Below are positions 52,004-59,478 of a stretch of DNA of 64,000 nt, piece after piece. The stretch is from contig NZ_LT607752.1 in assembly GCF_900090265.1 (NCBI RefSeq), positions 434,001-498,000 on the forward strand. The letters are read 5' to 3'. The first letter of the stretch is position 1. Each line of letters starts with the position of its first letter. The position numbers were made by a program, and so were the translations under genes. Source of the stretch: Micromonospora rifamycinica. GTDB lineage: Bacteria; Actinomycetota; Actinomycetes; Mycobacteriales; Micromonosporaceae. The notes beneath the pieces are model-generated. The model saw nothing but the letters and a program-made list of their open reading frames with translations, ran no database searches and was not told where the DNA came from.

Positions 52004-52322
52004 CTGCCACCTCCGTGTCCGGTGCTACCGGCCGCCATGGTCCGGCATCACCCCGTCGGCCGTCACGACGGGGTGTAGTAGGTCCCGGGTGAGCGTACGG
52101 CATACCCGGCGTCACCCCCGCCCACTGGTACGGGTGGGAGCCGTCGGCGGATCACTTCCGCGCCCGGTCGTCGCGCGGGTGCCGCCGGCAGTGGTGGGTG
52201 AACCGTCGGCGAGTTTTGGACACCGCGACTCGATGTTGGGTATCGGCGACCAAAACTTTTGCCATCTGCGTAAAAAGTTCGTGAACTGTTGCGTGAAGTC
52301 CACGCTTCGTGAGGATGATCCG
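52004..52322. promoter_or_regulatory. Divergent promoter region of the copper genes
   Basis: The 319 bp between the sigma factor and the CopC fusion. The part at 52235-52290 is strikingly A/T-rich for this genome (CAAAACTTTTGCC, GTAAAAAGTTCG) and holds a dyad AGTTC-GT-GAACT (52276-52287). It probably carries the promoter and a regulator site for the CopC fusion gene; the earlier part shows no gene. Confidence 0.5.
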
Positions 52323-54431
52323 ATGCGCCGTCTCCCTCCGACCCGCGGACTCGTCGGACGTGCCCTCACGGGGCTCCTCGCGTCCGTGCTCGCCTCAGCG
52401 ACCGTCCTCCTCCCCGCCCCCCGGCCGGCGCAGGCGCACGGCACGCTGGCGATGTCCACCCCCGCCGCCGGCGCCACGGTGGCCGGGCCGCTGACCGAGG
52501 TGGAGCTCTACTTCACCGAGCAGGTCGCCGCCAACGCGTACTTCACCGTCACCGCCCCCGGCGGCGCCCGGGTCGACGCCGGCTGGCGGCAGGGCACCCC
52601 CCGGCCGCTCGACAAGCCGGTACGGGAGTACCTGATGGTCGACGGGAAGTTCGAGCCCAGGGAGTACAGCACGGGGTTCCCGGCGGTGGTGGCGCTCTCC
52701 CACCTCCCGGCGGCGGGGCAGTACGCGGTGAGTTACCTGTCGGTGGCCTCCGACGGCGAGCCGGTGCGGGGCACGATGAGCTTCCGGTACACCGGTCGGG
52801 TGACGGCGGCCCCGCAGGGCTGGCGTGCCCCGGTCGACCAGCCGGACCCGGCGCTGGTGGCCGCCGCCGAGCAGCACGCCAGCTCGGGACACACCGCCGG
52901 CCCGGCCCCGGGTGGCCCGGCGGCGTCGGCGGTGCCGACCGCGCCCTCGTCGACCGCCGCCCCGGCCTCCCCGTCGGCCGCCGCCACCGACGACGAGGGC
53001 GGCCTCGGGTGGCTGGCGTGGACCGGCGCCGTGGCGCTGGTCGTGGCGGCGGTCGGCTACGCGGGTTGGCGGCGCCGCCCGGTGCCGGCCGGGCGACCGG
53101 TCGGCCGCTCCGGCGGCCGGCAGCGCGGGCCGGCCACCACCCGGCGGCGGGACGCGACCGCCCGCCCGGGACGGTCCGCGACGACGGCCGGCCGGAAGGG
53201 CACCGCCCGTACCGCCGCCACCCAGCGTGCCGCGGCCAGTCCCCGGACCGCCGCCGCGACGCGGGTCACCGCCGCCACACGTGCCACCACCACGGCACGT
53301 ACCACCACCGCGCGCACTCCCGCCACCACCGCTCCGCGCGTCCCCGCGGCCACCACGCAGACCGCCGCCCCGCCTTCCGGGGTGACCGTCGCCCCGCCGG
53401 CCGCCACCACCGCCCCGCCCGCCGGGGCGACCGACCGGGTGGCCGGCGACGGTCTCGCCCCGGCCGGTGCCGACGTGGCGCTGACCGGGGCCGGCGTGGC
53501 CCCCGGTTCGCGGCTGGGTAACCGGAACCTCGCGCTGGTGGTGGGCGGCCTGGTGGTCGCCCTGCTGGCCGGCTTCGGGCTGGGACGGATCGGTGCCGAC
53601 ACGCCGCCGGCCACCCGGACCGGCGGGACGGCACCGGCCACCGGGCCGGTCGCCGCGGCGGGGGACGGACACCAGCACGGGCCGGGCACCGGACCGCACA
53701 CCCATCCCGGCGACGGGGGCGGGGCATCGGGCCAGGTGACCGGGCTGTCGGTCAACGCCGGTGGCTACACCGTCCAGCCGACGACCCGGTCCCAGCCGGC
53801 CGGCGTACGGGTGGACTACCAGTTCCGGATCGTCGGGACCGACGGTCGGCCGGCCACCCGGTTCGCGGTCGTCCACGAGAAGCAGTTGCACCTGGTCGTG
53901 GTGGGCCGCGACCTGAGCGGCTACCAGCACCTGCACCCGACGATGGCGGCCGACGGCACCTGGAGCGTCCCGCTGACGCTGGCCCGGCCCGGCGGCTACC
54001 GCATCTACGCGGACTTCTCGGTGACCGGGGCCGACGGCACCGCCCTGCCGCTGGTCCTCGGCGTCGACCACCAGGTTCCCGGTGCGCAGACGCCGGCCCC
54101 GCTGCCGGCGGCCCAGCCGACGGCGACGGCCGGGCCGTTCGCGGTGACGATGACCGGCACCCCCACGGTCGGCGTGACCGTGCCGCTGTCCTTCCGGGTC
54201 GACGGACTCGACCCGGCGCGGCTGGAGCGCTACCTGGGGGCGTACGGGCATCTGGTGGTGGTGCGCGAGGGGGACCTGGGCTACGTGCACGTCCACCCGG
54301 AGCCGGAACTGGTGGACGGGGCGGTCCAGTTCTGGCTGACCACACCGAGCGCGGGCCGCTACCGGGCGTACTTCGACTTCCAGGTCGACGGGAAGGTGCA
54401 CACCGGGGAGTACACGCTCGACCTGACCTGA
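52323..54431 (+). CDS. CopC-domain fusion protein with two membrane spans and His-rich outer region
   Basis: A 702 aa exported protein, ATG at 52323 behind GTGAGGA. Signal peptide cut at AQA-HGTL, leaving the N-terminal His of a CopC copper domain (about 40-160). A span (LAWTGAVALVVAAVGYAGWRRR) is followed by about 150 residues of Arg/Thr/Ala/Pro repeats, a second span (LALVVGGLVVALLAGFGLG) and a His-rich stretch GDGHQHGPGTGPHTHPGDG. The C-terminal part (about 480-700) has two related half-domains containing QLHLVVVGRDLSGYQHLHP and GHLVVVREGDLGYVHVHPE. The outer halves look metal-binding; the Thr-rich middle would be cytoplasmic by topology, which is odd. Divergent to the copper operon. Confidence 0.85.
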   Translation: MRRLPPTRGLVGRALTGLLASVLASATVLLPAPRPAQAHGTLAMSTPAAGATVAGPLTEVELYFTEQVAANAYFTVTAPGGARVDAGWRQGTPRPLDKPVREYLMVDGKFEPREYSTGFPAVVALSHLPAAGQYAVSYLSVASDGEPVRGTMSFRYTGRVTAAPQGWRAPVDQPDPALVAAAEQHASSGHTAGPAPGGPAASAVPTAPSSTAAPASPSAAATDDEGGLGWLAWTGAVALVVAAVGYAGWRRRPVPAGRPVGRSGGRQRGPATTRRRDATARPGRSATTAGRKGTARTAATQRAAASPRTAAATRVTAATRATTTARTTTARTPATTAPRVPAATTQTAAPPSGVTVAPPAATTAPPAGATDRVAGDGLAPAGADVALTGAGVAPGSRLGNRNLALVVGGLVVALLAGFGLGRIGADTPPATRTGGTAPATGPVAAAGDGHQHGPGTGPHTHPGDGGGASGQVTGLSVNAGGYTVQPTTRSQPAGVRVDYQFRIVGTDGRPATRFAVVHEKQLHLVVVGRDLSGYQHLHPTMAADGTWSVPLTLARPGGYRIYADFSVTGADGTALPLVLGVDHQVPGAQTPAPLPAAQPTATAGPFAVTMTGTPTVGVTVPLSFRVDGLDPARLERYLGAYGHLVVVREGDLGYVHVHPEPELVDGAVQFWLTTPSAGRYRAYFDFQVDGKVHTGEYTLDLT

Positions 54432-54513
54432 CCTGAGCGCCGACGGGGCGGTGGCGGGCGGGGCCGGTCGGAGGGCGGCCCGGGGTCGGCCGTCCGTCCG
54501 GCATGATGGGCCG

Positions 54514-55365
54514 GTGAGAATCCTGTCCATCCAGTCGTCGGTCGCCTACGGCCACGTCGGCAACTCGGCGGCCGTGTTCCCCCTGCAACGGCTCGGGCAC
54601 GAGGTCTGGCCGGTGCTGACCGTGCACTTCTCCAACCACACCGGGTACGGGGCCTGGCGGGGGCCGCTGCTGGCCCCGGCCGACGTGGCGGAGGTGATCG
54701 AGGGAATCGCCGACCGTGGCGTGCTCGGCAGCGCCGACGCGGTGCTGTCGGGATACCAGGGCGACCCGGCGATGGGTGCGGTGATCCTCGCCGCGGTGGA
54801 GCGGATCAAGGCGGCCAACCCGGCGGCGGTGTACTGCTGCGACCCGGTGATGGGCGACACCGGCCGGGGGATGTTCGTCCGGCCCGGCATCCCGGAGTAC
54901 CTGCGTGACGTGGTGGTGCCGCGCGCCGACATCATCACCCCGAACCACTTCGAGCTGGACTTCCTCGCCGGCCGGGCGACCACCTCCCTCGACGCGGTGC
55001 TGGACGCCGTGGACGTGGTGCGGGCGACCGGTCCGCGACACGTCCTGGTCACCAGCGTGCTGCACGGCGAGGTGCCGGCCGGCTCGCTGGAGGTGCTGGC
55101 CGTCTCGGACGAGGGCGCCTGGTCGGTGACCACCCCGCTGCTGCCGATCAGCCCCAACGGGGGTGGCGACGTGACCGCGGCGCTCTACCTGGCGCACCTG
55201 CGGACGACGGGATCGCCGGCGACGGCGCTGGAGCGCACCGTCGCCTCGGTCTTCACCGTGCTGGAGCGGACCCTCGCGGCGGGCACCCGGGAGATCCAGC
55301 TGATCGCGGCCCAGGACGCGATCGCCGATCCACCGACCCGGTTCGCCGCCCGCCGGCTGCGTTGA
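54514..55365 (+). CDS. pdxY: Pyridoxal kinase PdxY
   Basis: A 283 aa ribokinase-fold enzyme phosphorylating pyridoxal (vitamin B6 salvage). Signature stretches: RILSIQSSVAYGHVGNSAAV, VHFSNHTGYGAWRG, LSGYQGD, YCCDPVMGDTGRG, NHFELDFLAGR and the anion-hole/ATP region SPNGGGDVTAALYLAHL. GTG at 54514 gives the conserved start. It stands tail-to-tail with a MocR-type (PLP-binding) regulator, a sensible B6 partnership. Confidence 0.95.
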   Translation: MRILSIQSSVAYGHVGNSAAVFPLQRLGHEVWPVLTVHFSNHTGYGAWRGPLLAPADVAEVIEGIADRGVLGSADAVLSGYQGDPAMGAVILAAVERIKAANPAAVYCCDPVMGDTGRGMFVRPGIPEYLRDVVVPRADIITPNHFELDFLAGRATTSLDAVLDAVDVVRATGPRHVLVTSVLHGEVPAGSLEVLAVSDEGAWSVTTPLLPISPNGGGDVTAALYLAHLRTTGSPATALERTVASVFTVLERTLAAGTREIQLIAAQDAIADPPTRFAARRLR

Positions 55366-55439
55366 CCGCCGGTCGGTCGGATCAGCCGCGTTGACCGCGG
55401 GTCGGCGGTGTCAGCCGCGTTGACGCCGGTCGGCGGTGT
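55355..55439. repeat. Tandem repeat (28-29 bp, three copies) across the pdxY stop
   Basis: Copies at about 55355-55382, 55383-55411 and 55412-55439, sharing CGTTGACCGCSGGTCGGYGG. The first copy contains the last codon and the TGA of pdxY, so each copy carries a potential stop triplet. It fills the gap to the convergent MocR gene. Confidence 0.75.
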
Positions 55440-55466
55440 CACCCGGGCCGGCTGCGCCGGGCGGGA

Positions 55467-56861
55467 TCAGCCGGCGCGCAGGGCACGGGCGAGCCGGTGG
55501 ACGGCCTCGTCCATCAGGTCGGGCGGGGCGGACGCGTAGCTGAGCCGCAGGTGCGGGGCGGGCGGCTCGGCGGCGTACCAGGGGCGGCCGGGGAAGACGA
55601 CGACGCCGGCGGTGGCTGCGGCGGCGGCCAGCGTGACGTCGTCGGTCCCCTCGGGCAGGCGGACCCACAGGTGCAGGCCGCCACGCGGGACCGGCTGCCC
55701 GGCGAGCTCGGGCAGGTGCCGGTGGAGCGCGGTGAGCAGCGCCTCGCGGCGGGCGCGCAGCGCGGTGCGCAGGGTGCGCCGGTGCCGCTCCCAGGCCGGG
55801 CCGCTGACGAACTCCATGGTGGCCTGTTGCAGCGGCCCGGCGACGAAGAAGTCGTCGAGCAGTCTCGCGGCCCGCAACCGGAGGCCGGCCGGGCCGCGGG
55901 CGCCGATCGCGGCGATCCGCAGGCCGGGGGCGGCAGACTTGGTCAGCGACCGCAGGTAGACGACGTGCCCGTCGGGGTCGTCGGTGACCAGCGGCGGCGG
56001 GGGCGACCCGTCGATGGCGAGGTCACGGGCGTAGTCGTCCTCGATCAGGAAGGCCCCGGCGTCGCGTACCGCCTCGGCCACCCGGGCCCGACGACGCGCC
56101 GTGAGCGTCGCGCCGTGCGGGTTGGCGTACAGCGGCTGGCAGTAGAACAACCGCGCGCCGGTGCGGGCGAACGCGGCGGCGAGCTGGTCGGGGCGTACCC
56201 CGTCGGCGTCGGTGGGGACCGGCACCACCCGCAGCCCGGCGGCCCGGGCGGCGGCCAGCGCGCCCAGGTAGGTCGGTGACTCGACGAGCAGGGTGTCGCC
56301 GGGCGCGGCGAGGGCGCGCAGCGCCGACGACAGGGCGGCCTGACCACCGGAACAGATCACCATATCCTCGGCGCGCAGCGCACCCCCGGCCTCCCGGGCG
56401 AACCAGGCCCGCAGATCGGCCCGGCCGTGCGCCGGGTCGCGCTGCCAGGACGCGGGTTGCCGGGCGGCGCGGGTGAGCGCCGCGCCGAGCGCGGCGGCAG
56501 GCTGGAGATCGGCGTCCAGGTAGCCGCCGGAGAGCGGGATCGCCCCGGCGGGCGGCAGCGCCAGCAGCGCCCGCATCTCGTCCTCGCCGGGCCGGCCGGG
56601 GCCCAGCGCCACGGTCTGCCAGGACAGGTCGGCGGCGGGTGCCGGCCGGGGCGGGACGGCCACGAAGGTGCCCCGGCCGGCGCGTGCCTCGATCAGCCCC
56701 TCGGCGACCAGCTGCCGGACGGCGGCGGCGACGGTGACCGGGGAGGCGTGGTGCCGGGAGGTCAGCTCGCGGACCGACGGCAGCCGGGCGCCGGGAACCG
56801 CGACAGCCACCGAGCGGCGCAGATCGTCGATAACACGCTCGACTGCGTTATCGTGTTCCAT
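55467..56861 (-). CDS. MocR-type GntR/aminotransferase regulator
   Basis: A 464 aa regulator with an N-terminal GntR winged helix (about 1-70: LPSVRELTSRHHASPVTVAAAVRQL in part) fused to a fold-type I aminotransferase domain. The latter shows GLIEARAGRG then GDTLLVESPTYLG, FYCQPLYANPHG, IEDDYARDL and the PLP Lys in RSLTKSAAPGLRIA. Such proteins sense pyridoxal phosphate or amino compounds. ATG at 56861; the longer upstream frame is antisense to the EamA gene. Its start overlaps the divergent EamA start, and an inverted repeat inside its first codons is a likely autoregulatory site. Confidence 0.93.
   Translation of the reverse strand: MEHDNAVERVIDDLRRSVAVAVPGARLPSVRELTSRHHASPVTVAAAVRQLVAEGLIEARAGRGTFVAVPPRPAPAADLSWQTVALGPGRPGEDEMRALLALPPAGAIPLSGGYLDADLQPAAALGAALTRAARQPASWQRDPAHGRADLRAWFAREAGGALRAEDMVICSGGQAALSSALRALAAPGDTLLVESPTYLGALAAARAAGLRVVPVPTDADGVRPDQLAAAFARTGARLFYCQPLYANPHGATLTARRRARVAEAVRDAGAFLIEDDYARDLAIDGSPPPPLVTDDPDGHVVYLRSLTKSAAPGLRIAAIGARGPAGLRLRAARLLDDFFVAGPLQQATMEFVSGPAWERHRRTLRTALRARREALLTALHRHLPELAGQPVPRGGLHLWVRLPEGTDDVTLAAAAATAGVVVFPGRPWYAAEPPAPHLRLSYASAPPDLMDEAVHRLARALRAG
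56828..56853. promoter_or_regulatory. Inverted repeat, probable MocR operator
   Basis: CGATAAC and GTTATCG (56828-56834, 56847-56853; 12-bp spacer) form a perfect 7-bp dyad located within the first codons of the MocR gene and just upstream of the EamA start, a good position for controlling both. Confidence 0.6.
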
Positions 56862-57822
56862 GAGAGCTGAGAGTAACGCTACTGTGCCCGTCGCGGTAAC
56901 AGCCGACCGGTCGACCGGCCTCGTCCTGGGCGCGCTGGGCGTCTGCGCCTTCAGCCTGTCGCTGCCGGCCACCCGGGTCGCGGTGCAGCAGCTCGACCCG
57001 TGGTTCGTCGCCTTCGGCCGGGCTGTCGGCGCGGCGCTGCTGGCCTGGGCGTACCTCCGGTTCACCGGTGCCCCACGACCCACCCGCGACCAGCGCCGGC
57101 GACTGGCGGTCGTCGCCCTCGGCGTGGTGGTCGGCTTCCCGCTGTTCACCTCGCTGGCGCTGCTCGACCAGACCGCCGCGCACGGCGCGGTCGTCATCAC
57201 CGTGCTGCCGGCCGTCACGGCCGTGTTCGCGGTGCTGCGCAGTGGGGAACGGCCGCCGCCGCTGTTCTGGATCGCCAGCGGCGGCGGGCTGCTGACGGTG
57301 CTGGTCTTCCTCGCCGTCGGGGGCGTGGTGCGCGGTGCGCCGGCCCCGTCGGACCTGTTCCTGCTCGTCGCGGTCGTGCTCTGCGGCCTCGGGTACGCCG
57401 AGGGCGGCGCACTCGCCCGCGAGCTGGGCGGCGCCCGGACGATCTGCTGGGCACTGTGGTACGCGCTGCCGGCCACCGGTGTGGCCACCCTGGTCACCGC
57501 CGTGGCCCGTCCGCCGTCGGCCGACGCCGTCGCCTGGTCGGCATTCGGCTACCTGACCGTGGTCTCCATGTTCCTCGGCTTCTTCGCCTGGTACGCCGGA
57601 CTGGCCCGGGGCGGCATCGCCCGGGTCGGCCAGCTCCAGCTCGCCCAGCCGGTGCTCACCCTGCTCTGGTCGGCGCTGCTGCTCGGGGAGCGGGTGCCGG
57701 TCGGCGCGCTCGGCGCGGCCCTGCTGGTGCTGGTGAGCGTCGTGCTGATCCAGCGCACCCGGGACCGGGCCGTGACGCCACACCCACGCCCGCACCCGGA
57801 ACGCGATCCCGCCCGGGGATAG
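56860..57822 (+). CDS. EamA (DMT superfamily) transporter
   Basis: A 320 aa membrane protein with ten spans in two EamA repeats (GLVLGALGVCAFSLSLPATRVAVQ; later LLVAVVLCGLGYAEGGALARELGG and LTVVSMFLGFFAWYAGLARGG). EamA carriers export amino acids, metabolites or drugs. The ATG at 56860 shares CATG with the start codon of the divergent MocR gene, so its mRNA is probably leaderless or has a 5' end inside that gene. The MocR protein is its likely regulator. Confidence 0.92.
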   Translation: MRAESNATVPVAVTADRSTGLVLGALGVCAFSLSLPATRVAVQQLDPWFVAFGRAVGAALLAWAYLRFTGAPRPTRDQRRRLAVVALGVVVGFPLFTSLALLDQTAAHGAVVITVLPAVTAVFAVLRSGERPPPLFWIASGGGLLTVLVFLAVGGVVRGAPAPSDLFLLVAVVLCGLGYAEGGALARELGGARTICWALWYALPATGVATLVTAVARPPSADAVAWSAFGYLTVVSMFLGFFAWYAGLARGGIARVGQLQLAQPVLTLLWSALLLGERVPVGALGAALLVLVSVVLIQRTRDRAVTPHPRPHPERDPARG

Positions 57823-57837
57823 CCCCCCGGGGGCCGG

Positions 57838-58782
57838 TCAGCCGTCGCCGGTGGGTCGCGCCGCGCCGGAACGGGACGCCGGAGAGGCGCCTGCCGGCGG
57901 TGGTGGTGCCATTGTCGTCTCCGGCGGCCGTGGCGGCGAGATCCAGGTGACCAGCACCACTGAAATGATCATGAGGAGGAACCACGAGGCGAGCTTGGTC
58001 GGCGACACGGGATCCCAGCCGGTCACCTGGCCGGGGTAGAGCCACGCCTGCGACCAGGTGGCGATGTTCTCCGCCAGCCAGATGAAGAAGGCGACCAGGA
58101 GAAAGGCCACCGGTAGCGGCATGCGCAGCCGGTGCCGGAAGACCCGGAAGTGCATCACGCAGCGGCCGAACACCGCCGCGACGGCGGCGATGAGCAACCA
58201 CCTGACGTCCGGCAGATAGTGGTTGGTGAAGAAGTTGACGTAGATCGCGGTGGCCAGGACGGCCGTAACCCAGCGCCGGGGATAGCGGGTGAAGCGCAGG
58301 TCGAACAGTCGGTTCACCCGGACCAGGTAGGACCCGACCGCGGCGTACATGAAGCCACTGAACAGCGGCACCGCGCCGAGCCGCAGCACCCCCTGCGGGG
58401 CGTAGGACCACGAGCCGACGTACGTCTTGAACAACTCCATCGCCGTACCGACCAGATGGAACAGGACCACCACCCGCAGCTCGCGCAGGGTTTCCAGCCG
58501 ACCGGCCAGCATGCCCACCTGGATGGCGACCGCGGCGACGGTCAGCAGGTCGTTGCGGGCGAGGGCGGCGTCCGGTGGATACCAGAGCCGGGCCGCCAGG
58601 ATGACGGCCAGCATCGCCCCGCCGAACACGCAGGCCCAGGCCTGCTTGAGCCCGAAGGCCAGGAACTCGGTCAACCAGCCGGCCGGCCCGTGGCGGGGCA
58701 GCCGGGCGAGGAGCGCGTGCAGGCGGACGTCGAGCGCGCGTTCCGCCGTGGTCAGGGCGCTCGGTCCGGGCACAGGGGGCAT
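57838..58782 (-). CDS. DUF817 family membrane protein
   Basis: A 314 aa protein with about eight spans. DUF817-type landmarks: ELFKTYVGSWSYAPQGVLRLG, VPLFSGFMYAAVGSYLVR, LFDLRFTRYP, IYVNFFTNHYLPDVR and WLAENIATWSQAWLYPGQ (each in part). ATG at 58782 is preferred; the frame runs a little further upstream. The C-terminus is a Pro-rich cytoplasmic tail. Function of the family is unknown. It ends 15 bp from the convergent EamA gene. Confidence 0.88.
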   Translation of the reverse strand: MPPVPGPSALTTAERALDVRLHALLARLPRHGPAGWLTEFLAFGLKQAWACVFGGAMLAVILAARLWYPPDAALARNDLLTVAAVAIQVGMLAGRLETLRELRVVVLFHLVGTAMELFKTYVGSWSYAPQGVLRLGAVPLFSGFMYAAVGSYLVRVNRLFDLRFTRYPRRWVTAVLATAIYVNFFTNHYLPDVRWLLIAAVAAVFGRCVMHFRVFRHRLRMPLPVAFLLVAFFIWLAENIATWSQAWLYPGQVTGWDPVSPTKLASWFLLMIISVVLVTWISPPRPPETTMAPPPPAGASPASRSGAARPTGDG

Positions 58783-58825
58783 CGGTGGCGACGCTACCGG
58801 TTCCCGGGTCGGCGGCTGCCGACGG

Positions 58826-59317
58826 TCAGGGGGAGGTCGAGAGCGCGCTGAGGAGGCCGATCCCACCACAGCAGAGCAGACCGACCAGGGGCAGCACGAC
58901 GAGCGCGATGCTGTAGTTCGACCACATCCCGAACTTCGTCACGTCGGTGCCCTGCCCGTCGCGGACCCGGTTGCGCCAACCGCCGAAGTTGAACACCAGC
59001 GGGTACGCCACCCCGGGCGGGACGGTCAGCGCGGTGGTGACGATGGGGATACCCATGAAATCGGTGTAACGGACGTCGTGCGCCCCGGCCGGGACGACCA
59101 CGTACCAGGTGCCCTCACCGGGGATCGAGACCAGCCGACCGTCGATCTTGAAACGGCTGGTGGTCGGCACGGGCACCAGGTAAGGCCCCCGGTTGACCGA
59201 GACGACCAGCACCGCGTGGCCCGGCGGCGGCGGGACCGGCTGCGGATAGGCGATCATCGGCGTGACGCCGCCGGGGGCGGACGGGTACGGCTGCTGAGGG
59301 GGATACGACACCGGCAC
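58826..59317 (-). CDS. Small Pro-rich-headed membrane protein, function unknown
   Basis: A 163 aa protein from the GTG at 59317. The first 35 residues are Pro/Tyr/Gln-rich (PPQQPYPSAPGG), followed by a beta-rich domain (VLVVSVNRGPYLVPVPTTSRFKIDG, in part; GTWYVVVPAGAHDVRYTDF), then a C-terminal membrane span (IALVVLPLVGLLCCGGIGLL). The middle part looks like a small carboxypeptidase-regulatory or PEGA-like beta domain. No family recognised. It lies 43 bp upstream of the DUF817 gene on the same strand. Confidence 0.75.
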   Translation of the reverse strand: MPVSYPPQQPYPSAPGGVTPMIAYPQPVPPPPGHAVLVVSVNRGPYLVPVPTTSRFKIDGRLVSIPGEGTWYVVVPAGAHDVRYTDFMGIPIVTTALTVPPGVAYPLVFNFGGWRNRVRDGQGTDVTKFGMWSNYSIALVVLPLVGLLCCGGIGLLSALSTSP

Positions 59318-59478
59318 ATCCTGGCACGACCCCTGACCACGGTCCACGCCGACGCCCTCCGATCGGCGCGGAGGGGGCTGACCGGCGGACGACCACCCCG
59401 TGCCGGCAGGTCTGTCCCGCTCGGGTTGAACCGTCGGCACCCCGGTTCGTAGAAGGGGGCCGGGACGGGAGGATGTCG

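Noticed and set aside
52395..54530. 711-codon minus-strand open frame opposite the CopC fusion
   Set aside because: Gly/Arg/His-rich antisense frame with no domain; the plus frame has signal peptide, CopC and membrane spans.
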